Assembly (NCBI GenBank): GCA_902532195.1
Contig: CACAHE010000002.1
Location: 57,726 to 121,725, forward strand
Direction of reading: 5' to 3'
DNA length: 64,000 nucleotides
From: an uncultured Pelagibacteraceae bacterium
GTDB taxonomy: Bacteria; Pseudomonadota; Alphaproteobacteria; Pelagibacterales; Pelagibacteraceae
The translations under genes were made by a program, and so were the position numbers. A model generated the notes under the pieces. It ran no database searches, was not told the origin of the DNA, and was given only the letters and a program-made list of their open reading frames with translations. Numbering within the stretch: position 1 is the stretch's first letter; each line of letters begins with the position of its first letter. Positions 1 through 8,248 of this stretch are shown one piece after another.

Positions 1-345
1 ATTTGTAATTATTAAATTAGATTTAGAAAAAATAATAAATATAAACAGGTATAATTGAACTGCGAAAGCAAAATATACTGTTACTAGTGGTGAATAGTTA
101 ATTGGAACATAAGTCGCAAATACAGAAGAAATATTAGCCCATAAATTGAAATAGCCACTTCCCCATAAAACTTGAGTAAATCCAACTACGGGTCCAAATA
201 AATATGAGTTTCGAAACCAAACCGATCCTTCCTCTGCAACAAATCTTCCATTTAAAAAAATATATGGGCTTCTATAAAAAACCAAAATTAGAATTATTAA
301 TAATAAGATTGTTTTAAAATTTTTATTTAAAAATGATATTGGCAT
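1..345 (-). CDS. Integral membrane protein, C-terminus beyond window edge (surface polysaccharide-type)
   Basis: An open frame reads from an ATG at 343-345 to base 1 with no stop, giving the first 115 residues of a longer protein. It starts with a short basic tail, then a hydrophobic segment (about residues 11-25), then RFVAEEG at about 34-40, and further hydrophobic stretches typical of a polytopic membrane protein. An acidic AEEG-type motif just after the first membrane segment is seen in several GT-C-like or polymerase-like membrane proteins of surface-glycan clusters, but I cannot name the family. The ATG overlaps the end of the upstream methyltransferase gene by 23 nt, so the two are probably co-translated. 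The glycosyltransferase and methyltransferase neighbours favour a cell-envelope glycan role. This is inference. Confidence 0.6.
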   Translation of the reverse strand, partial: MPISFLNKNFKTILLLIILILVFYRSPYIFLNGRFVAEEGSVWFRNSYLFGPVVGFTQVLWGSGYFNLWANISSVFATYVPINYSPLVTVYFAFAVQLYLFIFIIFSKSNLIITN

Positions 346-1069
346 TATTTTGATTATTATGAGCTTTTAAAACGTTATTTTTTAAATAATATTTTTTATA
401 TTTTAATTTTTTTAATATTTTAAAAATTATACTAATATTATTGTTTTCTATTATTAAAACTGGTTTATCTCTTTTTATCACAGGTAATAAAGTTTTAACT
501 ATACCTACCTCGCTGCCATTAGTATCTATTTTAATTAAATCTATCTTTGATTTAACTAATTTAAATCTTTTTACCTTTATTTGACTTTTTTCTATTCTTG
601 GTTTTATTAGAAAATCTAATTTTATTTGTTTTTCCAATTCATTTTTCACAGGAAAAGAATACGTTAACAAAGATATTTTTTTCCCAAACAAGTTTATATA
701 TGGATAAAAAATCTTCATTATAGAATTTTTCTCTGCTAACCCATAGTTAAATGGTAAAATGTTTTTATATTTTTTTTTAAGTTTGATTAATTTTTTAAAA
801 TAAATTATTTGTGGTTCATAACAATATATTTTATTTGGATTAAGGTTTCTTAAAAAGAATAATGCTGAAATTCCATCCGAGGCCCCAACATCTATAATAT
901 TAATTTTTTTATTTTTAAATATATTTTTAAGATAAAAAAAATCATTTTCAAAATAATTTGTAAATCTCACCAAAGATCTAAAAATAATATAAATTATTGG
1001 TATCAATCTTATAGTTTTTTCAATAATTATATAAAAACTTAAATTTTGAGTAGTATTTTGTTTTAACAT
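323..1069 (-). CDS. FkbM-family SAM-dependent methyltransferase
   Basis: A 248-residue protein with a class I methyltransferase core. The SAM-binding glycine-rich loop DVGASDG lies at 60-66, the acidic strand-2 motif YEP at 84-86, and the FkbM-type motif IKIDTNGSE at 179-187, followed by KPVLIIEN near 202-209. FkbM proteins O-methylate sugars or polyketides; in bacterial glycan clusters they usually modify surface polysaccharide. The first 40 residues are hydrophobic and basic and could sit against the membrane. It follows the GT2 gene by 2 nt and overlaps the next gene by 23 nt, so all three form one minus-strand operon. The acceptor is unknown. Base composition is strongly AT-rich (many Lys/Ile/Asn codons), more so than the housekeeping genes to the right. 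Confidence 0.8.
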   Translation of the reverse strand: MLKQNTTQNLSFYIIIEKTIRLIPIIYIIFRSLVRFTNYFENDFFYLKNIFKNKKINIIDVGASDGISALFFLRNLNPNKIYCYEPQIIYFKKLIKLKKKYKNILPFNYGLAEKNSIMKIFYPYINLFGKKISLLTYSFPVKNELEKQIKLDFLIKPRIEKSQIKVKRFKLVKSKIDLIKIDTNGSEVGIVKTLLPVIKRDKPVLIIENNNISIIFKILKKLKYKKYYLKNNVLKAHNNQNNANIIFK

Positions 1070-1071
1070 TG

Positions 1072-1770
1072 CTAATTTTTAAAAATAAAAATTTTAAATA
1101 AATAAATCAAAGAATAAAATATATGCGAAAGTTTCATTTTTGATTTTCCAAGTTTTCTGTAAATTAATTGAACAGGAACTTCAAATATGTTATAACCTCT
1201 TTTTTTAAGTATGTATGTTACTTCCCAAAAAAAAGCATAATCATTATTTTTTGCAGAAAGTATATCTTTAAGTTTAACATTTTTTAAAAAAAAACATCTG
1301 AAAGCGCCTGAAGCATCATAATTAATTCCTAGAAAAGTACTTACAAAAATATGCCTAGAATGAGTAATTATTTTTCTATAAATAGGCCAATCATTTATTA
1401 AATTAGGTTTTTTGAATCTGCTAGTGATTACATAATCAAATTTTTTTGTATTACTAATCATTCTTCTAAAATACTTTGGATCATGAGTCCCATCAGCATC
1501 CATAGTAATTACCAAATCATATTTTTTTTTATATGCATATTTTATCCCATCTTTATGAGCTGATCCAATTCCAGTTTTATTTTTTCTAAAAATGTATTTT
1601 ACATACTTATATTTTTTTTTTAGGTTTATAATTATTTTTTGTGAATTATCTGTTGAACTATCGTCAATAAAAAGAATATCTAATGTAATTTTTGTTTTTT
1701 TGATTTTATCAAATATTTTAGGTATATTTTTTTCCTCATTAAGAGTTGGAATTATTACACATATTTTCAT
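1072..1770 (-). CDS. Glycosyltransferase family 2, dolichyl/polyprenyl-phosphate sugar synthase-like
   Basis: A 232-residue GT-A fold enzyme. The N-terminal nucleotide-sugar motif PTLNEEKN is at 8-15, IDDSSTDNS at 35-43, and the DxD-type metal motif sits in DADGTHDP at 91-98. A late YRxxGxSK motif (204-211) is characteristic of the DPM1/polyprenyl-phosphate mannosyltransferase branch, which moves a sugar from a nucleotide donor to a lipid phosphate on the cytoplasmic face. There is no separate pair of C-terminal membrane helices, only a hydrophobic patch at 217-230, so it resembles the short soluble DPM1 form. It is the first gene of a minus-strand glycan operon that runs off the left edge. 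Donor and acceptor cannot be read from the sequence. Confidence 0.85.
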   Translation of the reverse strand: MKICVIIPTLNEEKNIPKIFDKIKKTKITLDILFIDDSSTDNSQKIIINLKKKYKYVKYIFRKNKTGIGSAHKDGIKYAYKKKYDLVITMDADGTHDPKYFRRMISNTKKFDYVITSRFKKPNLINDWPIYRKIITHSRHIFVSTFLGINYDASGAFRCFFLKNVKLKDILSAKNNDYAFFWEVTYILKKRGYNIFEVPVQLIYRKLGKSKMKLSHIFYSLIYLFKIFIFKN

Positions 1771-1945
1771 TTTGATTAAATTTTCTTAATATTTCTATTA
1801 TTATTTATAATACGAAGACCAACAAGATTTGCAACTTAGAATAGTAATATGGCAGTTATTAATTTTAATAAAATGTAATTACTACTTGAGAAAATACCGA
1901 TCATTATATATTCGATAAATAAACCATATTTATTTAATATAAACT
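1771..1945. promoter_or_regulatory. Divergent promoter region between the GT2 gene and thyX
   Basis: This 175-nt gap separates two genes that start in opposite directions, so it must hold promoters for both. It is AT-rich, with several TATAAT-like hexamers and a TTGAGA about 15 nt before TATATT on the plus strand. I could not pick a single convincing -35/-10 pair, and no clear operator repeat is visible. Confidence 0.4.
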
Positions 1946-2893
1946 ATGAAATTAACTAAAGAACAATTAGAAGAAATTAAAGATCAACAATCACAAAAAT
2001 ATAATACAAAAAGAGTTACAGCACCAGAACTTGAAAATATATTATATGAAGCGATACCAATATTAGATCATGGCTTTATAAGAGTAGTAGATTATATGGG
2101 AAATGATACATCAATAGTTCAAGCTGCAAGAGTATCTTATGGCAAAGGAACAAAAAAAGTTAATACAGATTCTGGCTTGATAAAATATTTAATGAGACAT
2201 TGGCATAGCACACCTTTTGAAATGTGTGAAATTAAGTATCATGTTAAACTACCGATATTTATAGCAAGGCAGTGGATTAGGCATAGAACTGCAAATGTCA
2301 ATGAATATTCTGCAAGGTATTCAATTTTAGATAAAGAATTTTATTTGCCCAAACCTGAAAATTTAGCTGCTCAGTCCCAGATAAATAGACAAGGTAGAGG
2401 AGATATACTTGAAGGTGACCAAGCAAAAAAAGTTTTAGATCTTCTAAAAACAGATGCAGAAAGAACTTACAACAATTATGAAGAAATGCTCAACGAACGA
2501 TATGATGGAACAATAATTAATAAAGATGGAGTCGGATTAGCCAGAGAACTTGCGAGAATGAATTTAACACTGAATACTTATACACAATGGTATTGGAAAA
2601 CAGATTTACTTAATCTAATGAATTTTTTAAGACTTAGAGCGGATAGCCATGCTCAATATGAGATAAGAGCTTATGCTGAGGCAATGTTAGATACTTTAAA
2701 AAAATGGGTTCCAATTACATATGAAGCTTTTATGGATTATAGAGTTGGAGGAACAGAAATTTCTGCAAAAGGAAAATTAATCATAAAAAAATTAATTAAA
2801 GGGGAAAAAGTTAGCATAGATGACTCTGGTCTTTCGAAAAGGGAGTGGAATGAGCTAATGATCTCTTTAGATCTTAAAGATAAATTGATTTAA
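1946..2893 (+). CDS. thyX: Flavin-dependent thymidylate synthase ThyX
   Basis: ThyX makes dTMP from dUMP using methylene-tetrahydrofolate as carbon donor and FAD/NADPH for reduction. The 315-residue protein carries the diagnostic RHRxxxxNExSxRYS motif intact at 112-126. It is longer than many ThyX proteins (about 220-250 residues) because of an N-terminal extension of about 35 residues and a C-terminal tail, as in other alphaproteobacterial versions. No thyA is visible in the window. The 3' end overlaps the convergent mrp gene by 20 nt, with no terminator between them. Confidence 0.97.
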   Translation: MKLTKEQLEEIKDQQSQKYNTKRVTAPELENILYEAIPILDHGFIRVVDYMGNDTSIVQAARVSYGKGTKKVNTDSGLIKYLMRHWHSTPFEMCEIKYHVKLPIFIARQWIRHRTANVNEYSARYSILDKEFYLPKPENLAAQSQINRQGRGDILEGDQAKKVLDLLKTDAERTYNNYEEMLNERYDGTIINKDGVGLARELARMNLTLNTYTQWYWKTDLLNLMNFLRLRADSHAQYEIRAYAEAMLDTLKKWVPITYEAFMDYRVGGTEISAKGKLIIKKLIKGEKVSIDDSGLSKREWNELMISLDLKDKLI

Positions 2894-3674
2894 TTTTATT
2901 TGCAAAATTTAAATATATTTTAGATATATCGTGCTCAGGTTTATCTTCCACAATTGGTTTTCCAAGATCACCTAATTTACCAATCTCCGGATCAATTGGA
3001 ATTTCTCCTAAAAATTGTTTATTAAATTCGTCTGCAGTTCTTTTTACACCACCTTCTCCAAAAATTGGATATTTTTTTCCATCTTCGGTCAGAAAATAGC
3101 TCATGTTGTCTACAAGTCCAATTATTTTAACACCAAGTTTATCAAACATTTTTATACCTCTTTTTACATCTTGAAGTGCTATTTCTTGTGGAGTTGAAAT
3201 AATAATTACACCATCCATTTTGATTTCTTGTGAAAAAGTAAGTTGTGTATCTCCAGTTCCAGGTGGCATATCTATAATTATAAAATCTAAATTATCCCAT
3301 GAAACTTTTTGTGTAAAAGTTCTGATAGCACTAGTTACCATTGGGCCCCTCCATATCATTGGTGTCTGTTCCTCAGTTAAAAATCCAATTGACATACATT
3401 GAATGTTGTATTTTTTTATTGGTTTTAAATTCTTTCCATCACTTTCAGGCTTTTCATTTATAGAAAATAATTTTGGTAAAGAGGGTCCATAAATATCTGC
3501 ATCTAAAAGACCTACTTTGCAACCAGTTTTATTTAGAGCTAATGAAAGATTTGTAGCAAAAGTGGACTTGCCAACCCCACCTTTTGCACTTGAAATCGCT
3601 ATAGTAAACTTTGTCCCAGGTATAGGGTTTTTTGTCTTCAAACTCTTATTTATCTGCATTTTTTTATCTTCCAT
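2874..3674 (-). CDS. mrp: Mrp/ApbC/NBP35-family P-loop ATPase, iron-sulfur cluster carrier-like
   Basis: A 266-residue MinD/Mrp-type ATPase with the deviant Walker A motif KGGVGKST at 31-38, DADIYGPS at 58-65 and DMPPGTGD at 135-142. Mrp proteins are thought to carry and deliver Fe-S clusters to apo-enzymes. Two usual parts are missing: the N-terminal MIP18/DUF59 domain, and the CxxC that normally follows NMSYF; here residues 195-199 read LTEDG. The protein is therefore a core ATPase without the canonical bridging cysteines. The ATG at 3674 is used, but Met6 is an equally possible start. It converges on thyX and diverges from hflK, sharing a promoter gap of about 50 nt. Confidence 0.9.
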   Translation of the reverse strand: MEDKKMQINKSLKTKNPIPGTKFTIAISSAKGGVGKSTFATNLSLALNKTGCKVGLLDADIYGPSLPKLFSINEKPESDGKNLKPIKKYNIQCMSIGFLTEEQTPMIWRGPMVTSAIRTFTQKVSWDNLDFIIIDMPPGTGDTQLTFSQEIKMDGVIIISTPQEIALQDVKRGIKMFDKLGVKIIGLVDNMSYFLTEDGKKYPIFGEGGVKRTADEFNKQFLGEIPIDPEIGKLGDLGKPIVEDKPEHDISKIYLNFANKIKSIYL

Positions 3675-3725
3675 AAAAGTAACTTACCTTGTTTTTCTTT
3701 ATAAAGACACTATATAGAATGTCAT

Positions 3726-4817
3726 ATGAGCGATTTCAAAAATCAAAGTCCATGGGGATCTCCTCCAGGAGGAGGTGGAAATGGTAATGGATTTAGAAGA
3801 GGTCCAACGCCTCCAAATGTTGATGAGTTAATTAGAAAGATTCAAGAAAGTATAAAAAAATTTTTTCCAGGAGGAAAAGCTTCTGGTGGCAAACCATTAA
3901 TTTTTGGTCTAATAGCTATTTTGATTATTTGGGCATTGAGTGGTCTCTATAGAGTTTTACCAGATGAACAAGGAGTGGTTTTAAGATTTGGAAAATTTGT
4001 AAAAACAACCCAACCAGGCTTAAATTATCATATTCCTTACCCTGTAGAGAGTGTACTTACTCCTAAAGTAACTAAAGTTAACAGGATGGATATAGGTTTT
4101 AGATCAGAAAGAGATAGTGGATTTACCTCAGGAGCGGTAGCAGATGTTCCAGAAGAAAGCTTAATGCTCACAGGAGATGAAAATATAGTTAATATAGATT
4201 TTTCAGTTTTTTGGGTGATCAAAGATGCTGGAAATTTTTTATTTAAAATTCAAGACCCTCAAGGAACTGTAAAAGCTGCAGCAGAAACTGCGATGAGAGA
4301 AGTTATAGCAAGAAGTAAAATTCAACCAATTTTGACCGAAGGAAGATCAAAAATAGAAATAGATACCCAAGAAATAATCCAAAACATATTAGATGAATAC
4401 AATTCAGGAATACAAATCACTCAAGTTCAAACGCAAAAAGCAGACCCGCCTGATCAGGTAATTGATGCCTTTAGAGATGTACAGGCTGCAAGAGCTGACA
4501 TGGAAAGATCTAAAAATGAAGCACAAGCTTATGCAAATGATGTGATACCAAGAGCACGAGGAGAGGCACAAAAAATTTTACAAGCAGCAGAAGCATATAA
4601 AAAAGAAGTCGTAGCGAAAGCAGAAGGTGAAGCAAGTAGATTTCTTGCAATTTTTAACGAATATAAAAATGCAAAAGAAGTAACTCAAGAAAGAATGTAC
4701 CTCGAAACTATGGAAAAAGTTTTAGCGGATATTGATAAAGTAATCATAGAAAAAAATGCAGGATCAGGAGTTGTTCCTTATCTTCCATTACCAGAACTAA
4801 AGAAAAAAACTAATTAA
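3726..4817 (+). CDS. hflK: HflK, SPFH-domain partner of HflC (FtsH regulator)
   Basis: HflK and HflC form a membrane complex on the periplasmic side of the inner membrane that surrounds and modulates the FtsH protease. The 363-residue protein begins with a Gly/Pro/Asn-rich segment (about 8-31), has one membrane helix at about 57-75, then the SPFH/band-7 domain beginning YRVLPDEQGVVLRFGKF, and a long Ala/Glu/Lys-rich helix at about 250-310. The order matches HflK rather than HflC. The stop codon directly abuts the hflC ATG, so the pair is translationally coupled. It heads a plus-strand run hflK-hflC-DUF2065-degP-miaA. Confidence 0.96.
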   Translation: MSDFKNQSPWGSPPGGGGNGNGFRRGPTPPNVDELIRKIQESIKKFFPGGKASGGKPLIFGLIAILIIWALSGLYRVLPDEQGVVLRFGKFVKTTQPGLNYHIPYPVESVLTPKVTKVNRMDIGFRSERDSGFTSGAVADVPEESLMLTGDENIVNIDFSVFWVIKDAGNFLFKIQDPQGTVKAAAETAMREVIARSKIQPILTEGRSKIEIDTQEIIQNILDEYNSGIQITQVQTQKADPPDQVIDAFRDVQAARADMERSKNEAQAYANDVIPRARGEAQKILQAAEAYKKEVVAKAEGEASRFLAIFNEYKNAKEVTQERMYLETMEKVLADIDKVIIEKNAGSGVVPYLPLPELKKKTN

Positions 4818-5687
4818 ATGAAATTAAATAAATTTATATTACCATTAATTATAATTATTGCAGTAACTGCGTTTTTTTCTATATTTATAGTTAAAGAAAT
4901 TAATCAAGCAATTGTTCTTCAGTTTGGTGATCCAAAAAGAATTATCTTAAAACCAGGTTTAAATTTTAAAATTCCTTTTATTCAAAACGTAGTATTCTTA
5001 GATAAAAGAATTTTAAATTTAGATGCACCACCTGAAGAAGTAATTGCGTCAGACCAAAAAAGATTAATAGTTGATGCATTTGCAAGATTTCAAATTGTTG
5101 ACCCTCTTAAATTTTACATATCCGTAGGTAATGAAAGAGTAGCAAGATCTAGACTGTCTACAATTATAAACTCAAGAATTAGAAGTGTTTTAGGAACTCA
5201 GAGATTACAAACATTATTATCTGAAGATAGAACTAAGCAAATGTCATTAATACAAGATGGTGTAAATACAGAAGCTGAAAAATTTGGAATTAAAATTGTA
5301 GATGTAAGAATTAAAAGAGCAGATTTACCTCCAGCGAACAGTGAAGCAATCTATAGAAGAATGCAGACTGAAAGAGAGAGAGAAGCTAAAGAATTTAGAG
5401 CAAAAGGTGCAGAGATGGCAATTACAATTACTTCAACAGCAGATAAAGAAGTGACTGTAATTTTAGCTAATGCACAAAAACAATCTGAGATCATGAAAGG
5501 TGAAGGTGATGGTCAAAGAAATAGAATATTTGCAAATGCTTTTGGCCAAGATCCAGAATTTTTTGCTTTTTATAGAGCTATGCAAGCATATGAAAAAGCA
5601 TTAATAGGTGGGGAAACTTCTTTAATATTATCTCCAGATAGTGAATTTTTTAAATTTTTTGGAAATATAAAACCTAAATCAGAATAA
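4818..5687 (+). CDS. hflC: HflC, SPFH-domain partner of HflK
   Basis: A 289-residue protein with a single N-terminal membrane helix (about 5-22) followed by an SPFH/band-7 domain (NQAIVLQFGDPKRI near 30-43) and an Arg/Glu/Ala-rich helix in which RRMQTERERE and EFRAKGAE are recognisable HflC signatures. It starts at the base after the hflK stop. With HflK it encloses FtsH and limits its access to membrane substrates. Length and domain order are normal for the family. Confidence 0.96.
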   Translation: MKLNKFILPLIIIIAVTAFFSIFIVKEINQAIVLQFGDPKRIILKPGLNFKIPFIQNVVFLDKRILNLDAPPEEVIASDQKRLIVDAFARFQIVDPLKFYISVGNERVARSRLSTIINSRIRSVLGTQRLQTLLSEDRTKQMSLIQDGVNTEAEKFGIKIVDVRIKRADLPPANSEAIYRRMQTEREREAKEFRAKGAEMAITITSTADKEVTVILANAQKQSEIMKGEGDGQRNRIFANAFGQDPEFFAFYRAMQAYEKALIGGETSLILSPDSEFFKFFGNIKPKSE

Positions 5688-5696
5688 TCTAAATTT

Positions 5697-5882
5697 ATGA
5701 AGGAACTGATCATAGCATTTGGTCTTTTCTTATTTATTGAAGGAATTTTATACGCCATATTTCCATCAAAAATGAAAGCTATGTTGCTAAAATTAAATGA
5801 AATCAATAACAATCAACTAAGAACAGGTGGATTGTTGTTTGCTATAATTGGATTTATAATAATCTGGTATTTTAAAAACTAA
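5697..5882 (+). CDS. Small membrane protein, DUF2065 family
   Basis: A 61-residue protein with two predicted membrane helices (about 3-20 and 44-58) linked by a short basic loop. Such DUF2065 proteins are commonly encoded directly after hflC in proteobacteria, which is the position here (9 nt after hflC, overlapping the next start by 1 nt in TAATG). The function is unknown; conserved linkage suggests involvement with the HflKC-FtsH or DegP envelope quality-control system. The family call rests on size, topology and context. Confidence 0.8.
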   Translation: MKELIIAFGLFLFIEGILYAIFPSKMKAMLLKLNEINNNQLRTGGLLFAIIGFIIIWYFKN

Positions 5883-7276
5883 TGAGCAAAAAATTTATAA
5901 TACAGATATTATTTTTCTTATTTGTTTTCAATTTTGAAGCAAATTCTAAATCCGCCCCATCATCATTTGCAGACCTTGCAGAAAAATTAATGCCTTCAGT
6001 GGTTAATATTTCTACAACACAGACAATAACGACAAATGCCAATCCTTTTCCATTTCAATTTCCTCCAGGATCACCATTTGAAGATATGTTCAGGGAATTT
6101 GGAACACCTCAAACTAGGAAAGCAAGTGCTCTTGGATCTGGATTTATAATTGATAAAAAAGGAATAGTGATTACTAATAATCACGTAATACAAGGAGCAG
6201 AAGATATAATTGTTTCTGTCAATGGAGACAAAGAATATAAAGTTAAAATAATTGGGTCGGATCCATTATCAGATATTGCGGTATTACAAATTGAAACAGA
6301 AGATAAGTTTTTGCCAGTAAGTTTTGGAGATTCTGATAAAGCAAGGATTGGTGATTGGGTTTTAGCAATAGGAAATCCTTTTGGATTTGGAGGAACAGTA
6401 ACCGCAGGAATAATTTCAGCAAGGAATAGAAATATAGGATTGTCTCGATATGAAGATTTTATTCAAACTGATGCTTCTATTAATTCTGGAAATTCAGGTG
6501 GACCACTATTTAATATGGATGGAGATGTCATAGGAATTAACACTGCAATTTTAGGTCAGTCAGGATCAATAGGAATTGGGTTTGCGATACCGTCAAATAG
6601 TGCTGAGAAAGTTATTGATCAATTAATTAAATACGGTGAAACTAAAAGAGGTTGGCTAGGAGTTAGAATTCAGATTGTAACAAAGGAAATTGCAGAAGCT
6701 GAAGGTTTAGATAGGCCTCGAGGTGCATTAGTTCTCAGTGTAGCAGAGGATAGTCCATCAGCTAAAGGGGGAATTATATCAGGAGATATAATTTTAAATT
6801 TTGATGGAAAAAAAATTAATGAAATGAAAGAACTTCCTTTAATAGTAGCTCAAACTGAAGTAGGAAAAACAGTTAATGTAAAAGTTTGGAGAAATAAAAG
6901 GGAAGTTGTTAAAAAAATCACACTTGGTAGGCTAGAGACCTCTCAAGATTTTAATATTCTAGATGAAAAACCAAAATATACGTCAATAAAAAGTTTAAAA
7001 ATAAAAGTAAGGCCAATAAATAATAGAGATATTGCATCACGAAAATTACCAGAAAATACAAAGGGTGTAATGATCGTACAAATTGATGCTGATAGCCCTA
7101 TTAATTATTTAAATGTTGAAAACATTATAATCGAAGCTGATGGTAAAAAAATAAAAACACCGGGTGATTTAAAAAATATTGTTAATGCAGCATTAAAAAA
7201 ATCAGCTAAAAAAATTGAGATAGTAATTATAAATAACCAAAACCAAAGAAGATCAATTGGTGTTAAATTAGATTAA
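5882..7276 (+). CDS. degP: DegP/DegQ-family periplasmic serine protease (Do-like)
   Basis: A 464-residue HtrA protease that degrades or chaperones misfolded periplasmic proteins. An N-terminal signal peptide covers about residues 1-22. The trypsin-like domain has the full catalytic triad: His101 in TNNHVIQGAE, Asp131 in SDPLSDIAVL, and Ser205 in GNSGGP. A stretch rich in Phe/Pro (55-75) before the core matches the regulatory LA loop region. Two PDZ domains follow (about 255-345 and 370-460). The start overlaps the DUF2065 stop (TAATG), and miaA begins 3 nt after its stop. Length and order are those of DegP/DegQ; which of the two cannot be decided. Confidence 0.95.
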   Translation: MSKKFIIQILFFLFVFNFEANSKSAPSSFADLAEKLMPSVVNISTTQTITTNANPFPFQFPPGSPFEDMFREFGTPQTRKASALGSGFIIDKKGIVITNNHVIQGAEDIIVSVNGDKEYKVKIIGSDPLSDIAVLQIETEDKFLPVSFGDSDKARIGDWVLAIGNPFGFGGTVTAGIISARNRNIGLSRYEDFIQTDASINSGNSGGPLFNMDGDVIGINTAILGQSGSIGIGFAIPSNSAEKVIDQLIKYGETKRGWLGVRIQIVTKEIAEAEGLDRPRGALVLSVAEDSPSAKGGIISGDIILNFDGKKINEMKELPLIVAQTEVGKTVNVKVWRNKREVVKKITLGRLETSQDFNILDEKPKYTSIKSLKIKVRPINNRDIASRKLPENTKGVMIVQIDADSPINYLNVENIIIEADGKKIKTPGDLKNIVNAALKKSAKKIEIVIINNQNQRRSIGVKLD

Positions 7277-7279
7277 TTA

Positions 7280-8209
7280 ATGGACCTTAAGTCCAAAATA
7301 ATACTAATATCTGGTCCAACAGCATCAGGCAAAACTAATTTTGCAGTCAAACTCGCAAAAAAAATAAACGGTGAAATTATTAATGCCGATAGTATGCAAG
7401 TCTATAAAGAACTCAAAATATTAACAGCAAGACCTTCAAAAAATGAGAAAAAAAATATTAAGCATCATTTATACGGTTTTCAATCTGTAAAAAAAATTTT
7501 TTCTACTGGATCATGGTTAAAGCTTACAATTAAAAAAATCAAAGAAGTTCAAAGAAAAAACAAAACACCAATATTAGTAGGAGGCACAGGTTTATATTTC
7601 AAAGCTTTAACTGATGGACTTGTAACCATTCCAAATATACCCAAAAAAATTAGGTTACAAATAAGAAATTTACAAAAAAAAATTGGTCAAAGAAAATTTT
7701 ATAAAATGTTAGTTAAATTTGATCCACTTTCCAAGAGTAAAATAAACTCAAATGACTCACAGAGAACAGTACGAGCATATGAAATTAAAAAATATACAAA
7801 AAAATCTTTGTTTGAATGGTTTGATAAAACTAAGCCAAATTTTCAAAGAAACCAATTTATCAAATTTTATATTGATTTTCCAAGGTCAGAATTAATTAAT
7901 AGAATTAATAAAAGAGTTGATAAAATGTTCGATAAAGGAGCAATAAGAGAAGTAAAAATTTTTCTCAAATTAAAAGCAAGAAAAGAAAATAGCTCGCACA
8001 AAGTTATTGGAATCAGAGAAATCTCAGAATTCATAGAAAATTATAAAGATCTAGAAGAAACCAAAGACAGAATAGCAATAAAAACAAGACAATATGCTAA
8101 AAGACAGTCAACTTGGGCCAGAAGATATATGAATGATTGGAATAAAATAGATTTAAACCGAGTAAATTTTTCCGATCTAAAGAAAATTATAAATAATAAT
8201 TTATTCTAA
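7280..8209 (+). CDS. miaA: tRNA dimethylallyltransferase MiaA
   Basis: MiaA adds a dimethylallyl group to A37 of tRNAs reading codons that start with U. The 309-residue protein has the P-loop GPTASGKT at 12-19, NADSMQVYKEL at about 37-47 and GGTGLYFKAL near 100-109, all standard for the family. A late KRQSTWARR segment (about 274-282) fits the usual xQxTWxR tRNA-binding motif. It is the last gene of the hflK-to-miaA run, 3 nt after degP. Lys/Ile-rich codon choice reflects the low-GC genome. Confidence 0.96.
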   Translation: MDLKSKIILISGPTASGKTNFAVKLAKKINGEIINADSMQVYKELKILTARPSKNEKKNIKHHLYGFQSVKKIFSTGSWLKLTIKKIKEVQRKNKTPILVGGTGLYFKALTDGLVTIPNIPKKIRLQIRNLQKKIGQRKFYKMLVKFDPLSKSKINSNDSQRTVRAYEIKKYTKKSLFEWFDKTKPNFQRNQFIKFYIDFPRSELINRINKRVDKMFDKGAIREVKIFLKLKARKENSSHKVIGIREISEFIENYKDLEETKDRIAIKTRQYAKRQSTWARRYMNDWNKIDLNRVNFSDLKKIINNNLF

Positions 8210-8248
8210 AACTTGACCAATGAGCACAACTTCAGCTAGATTGGTTAA

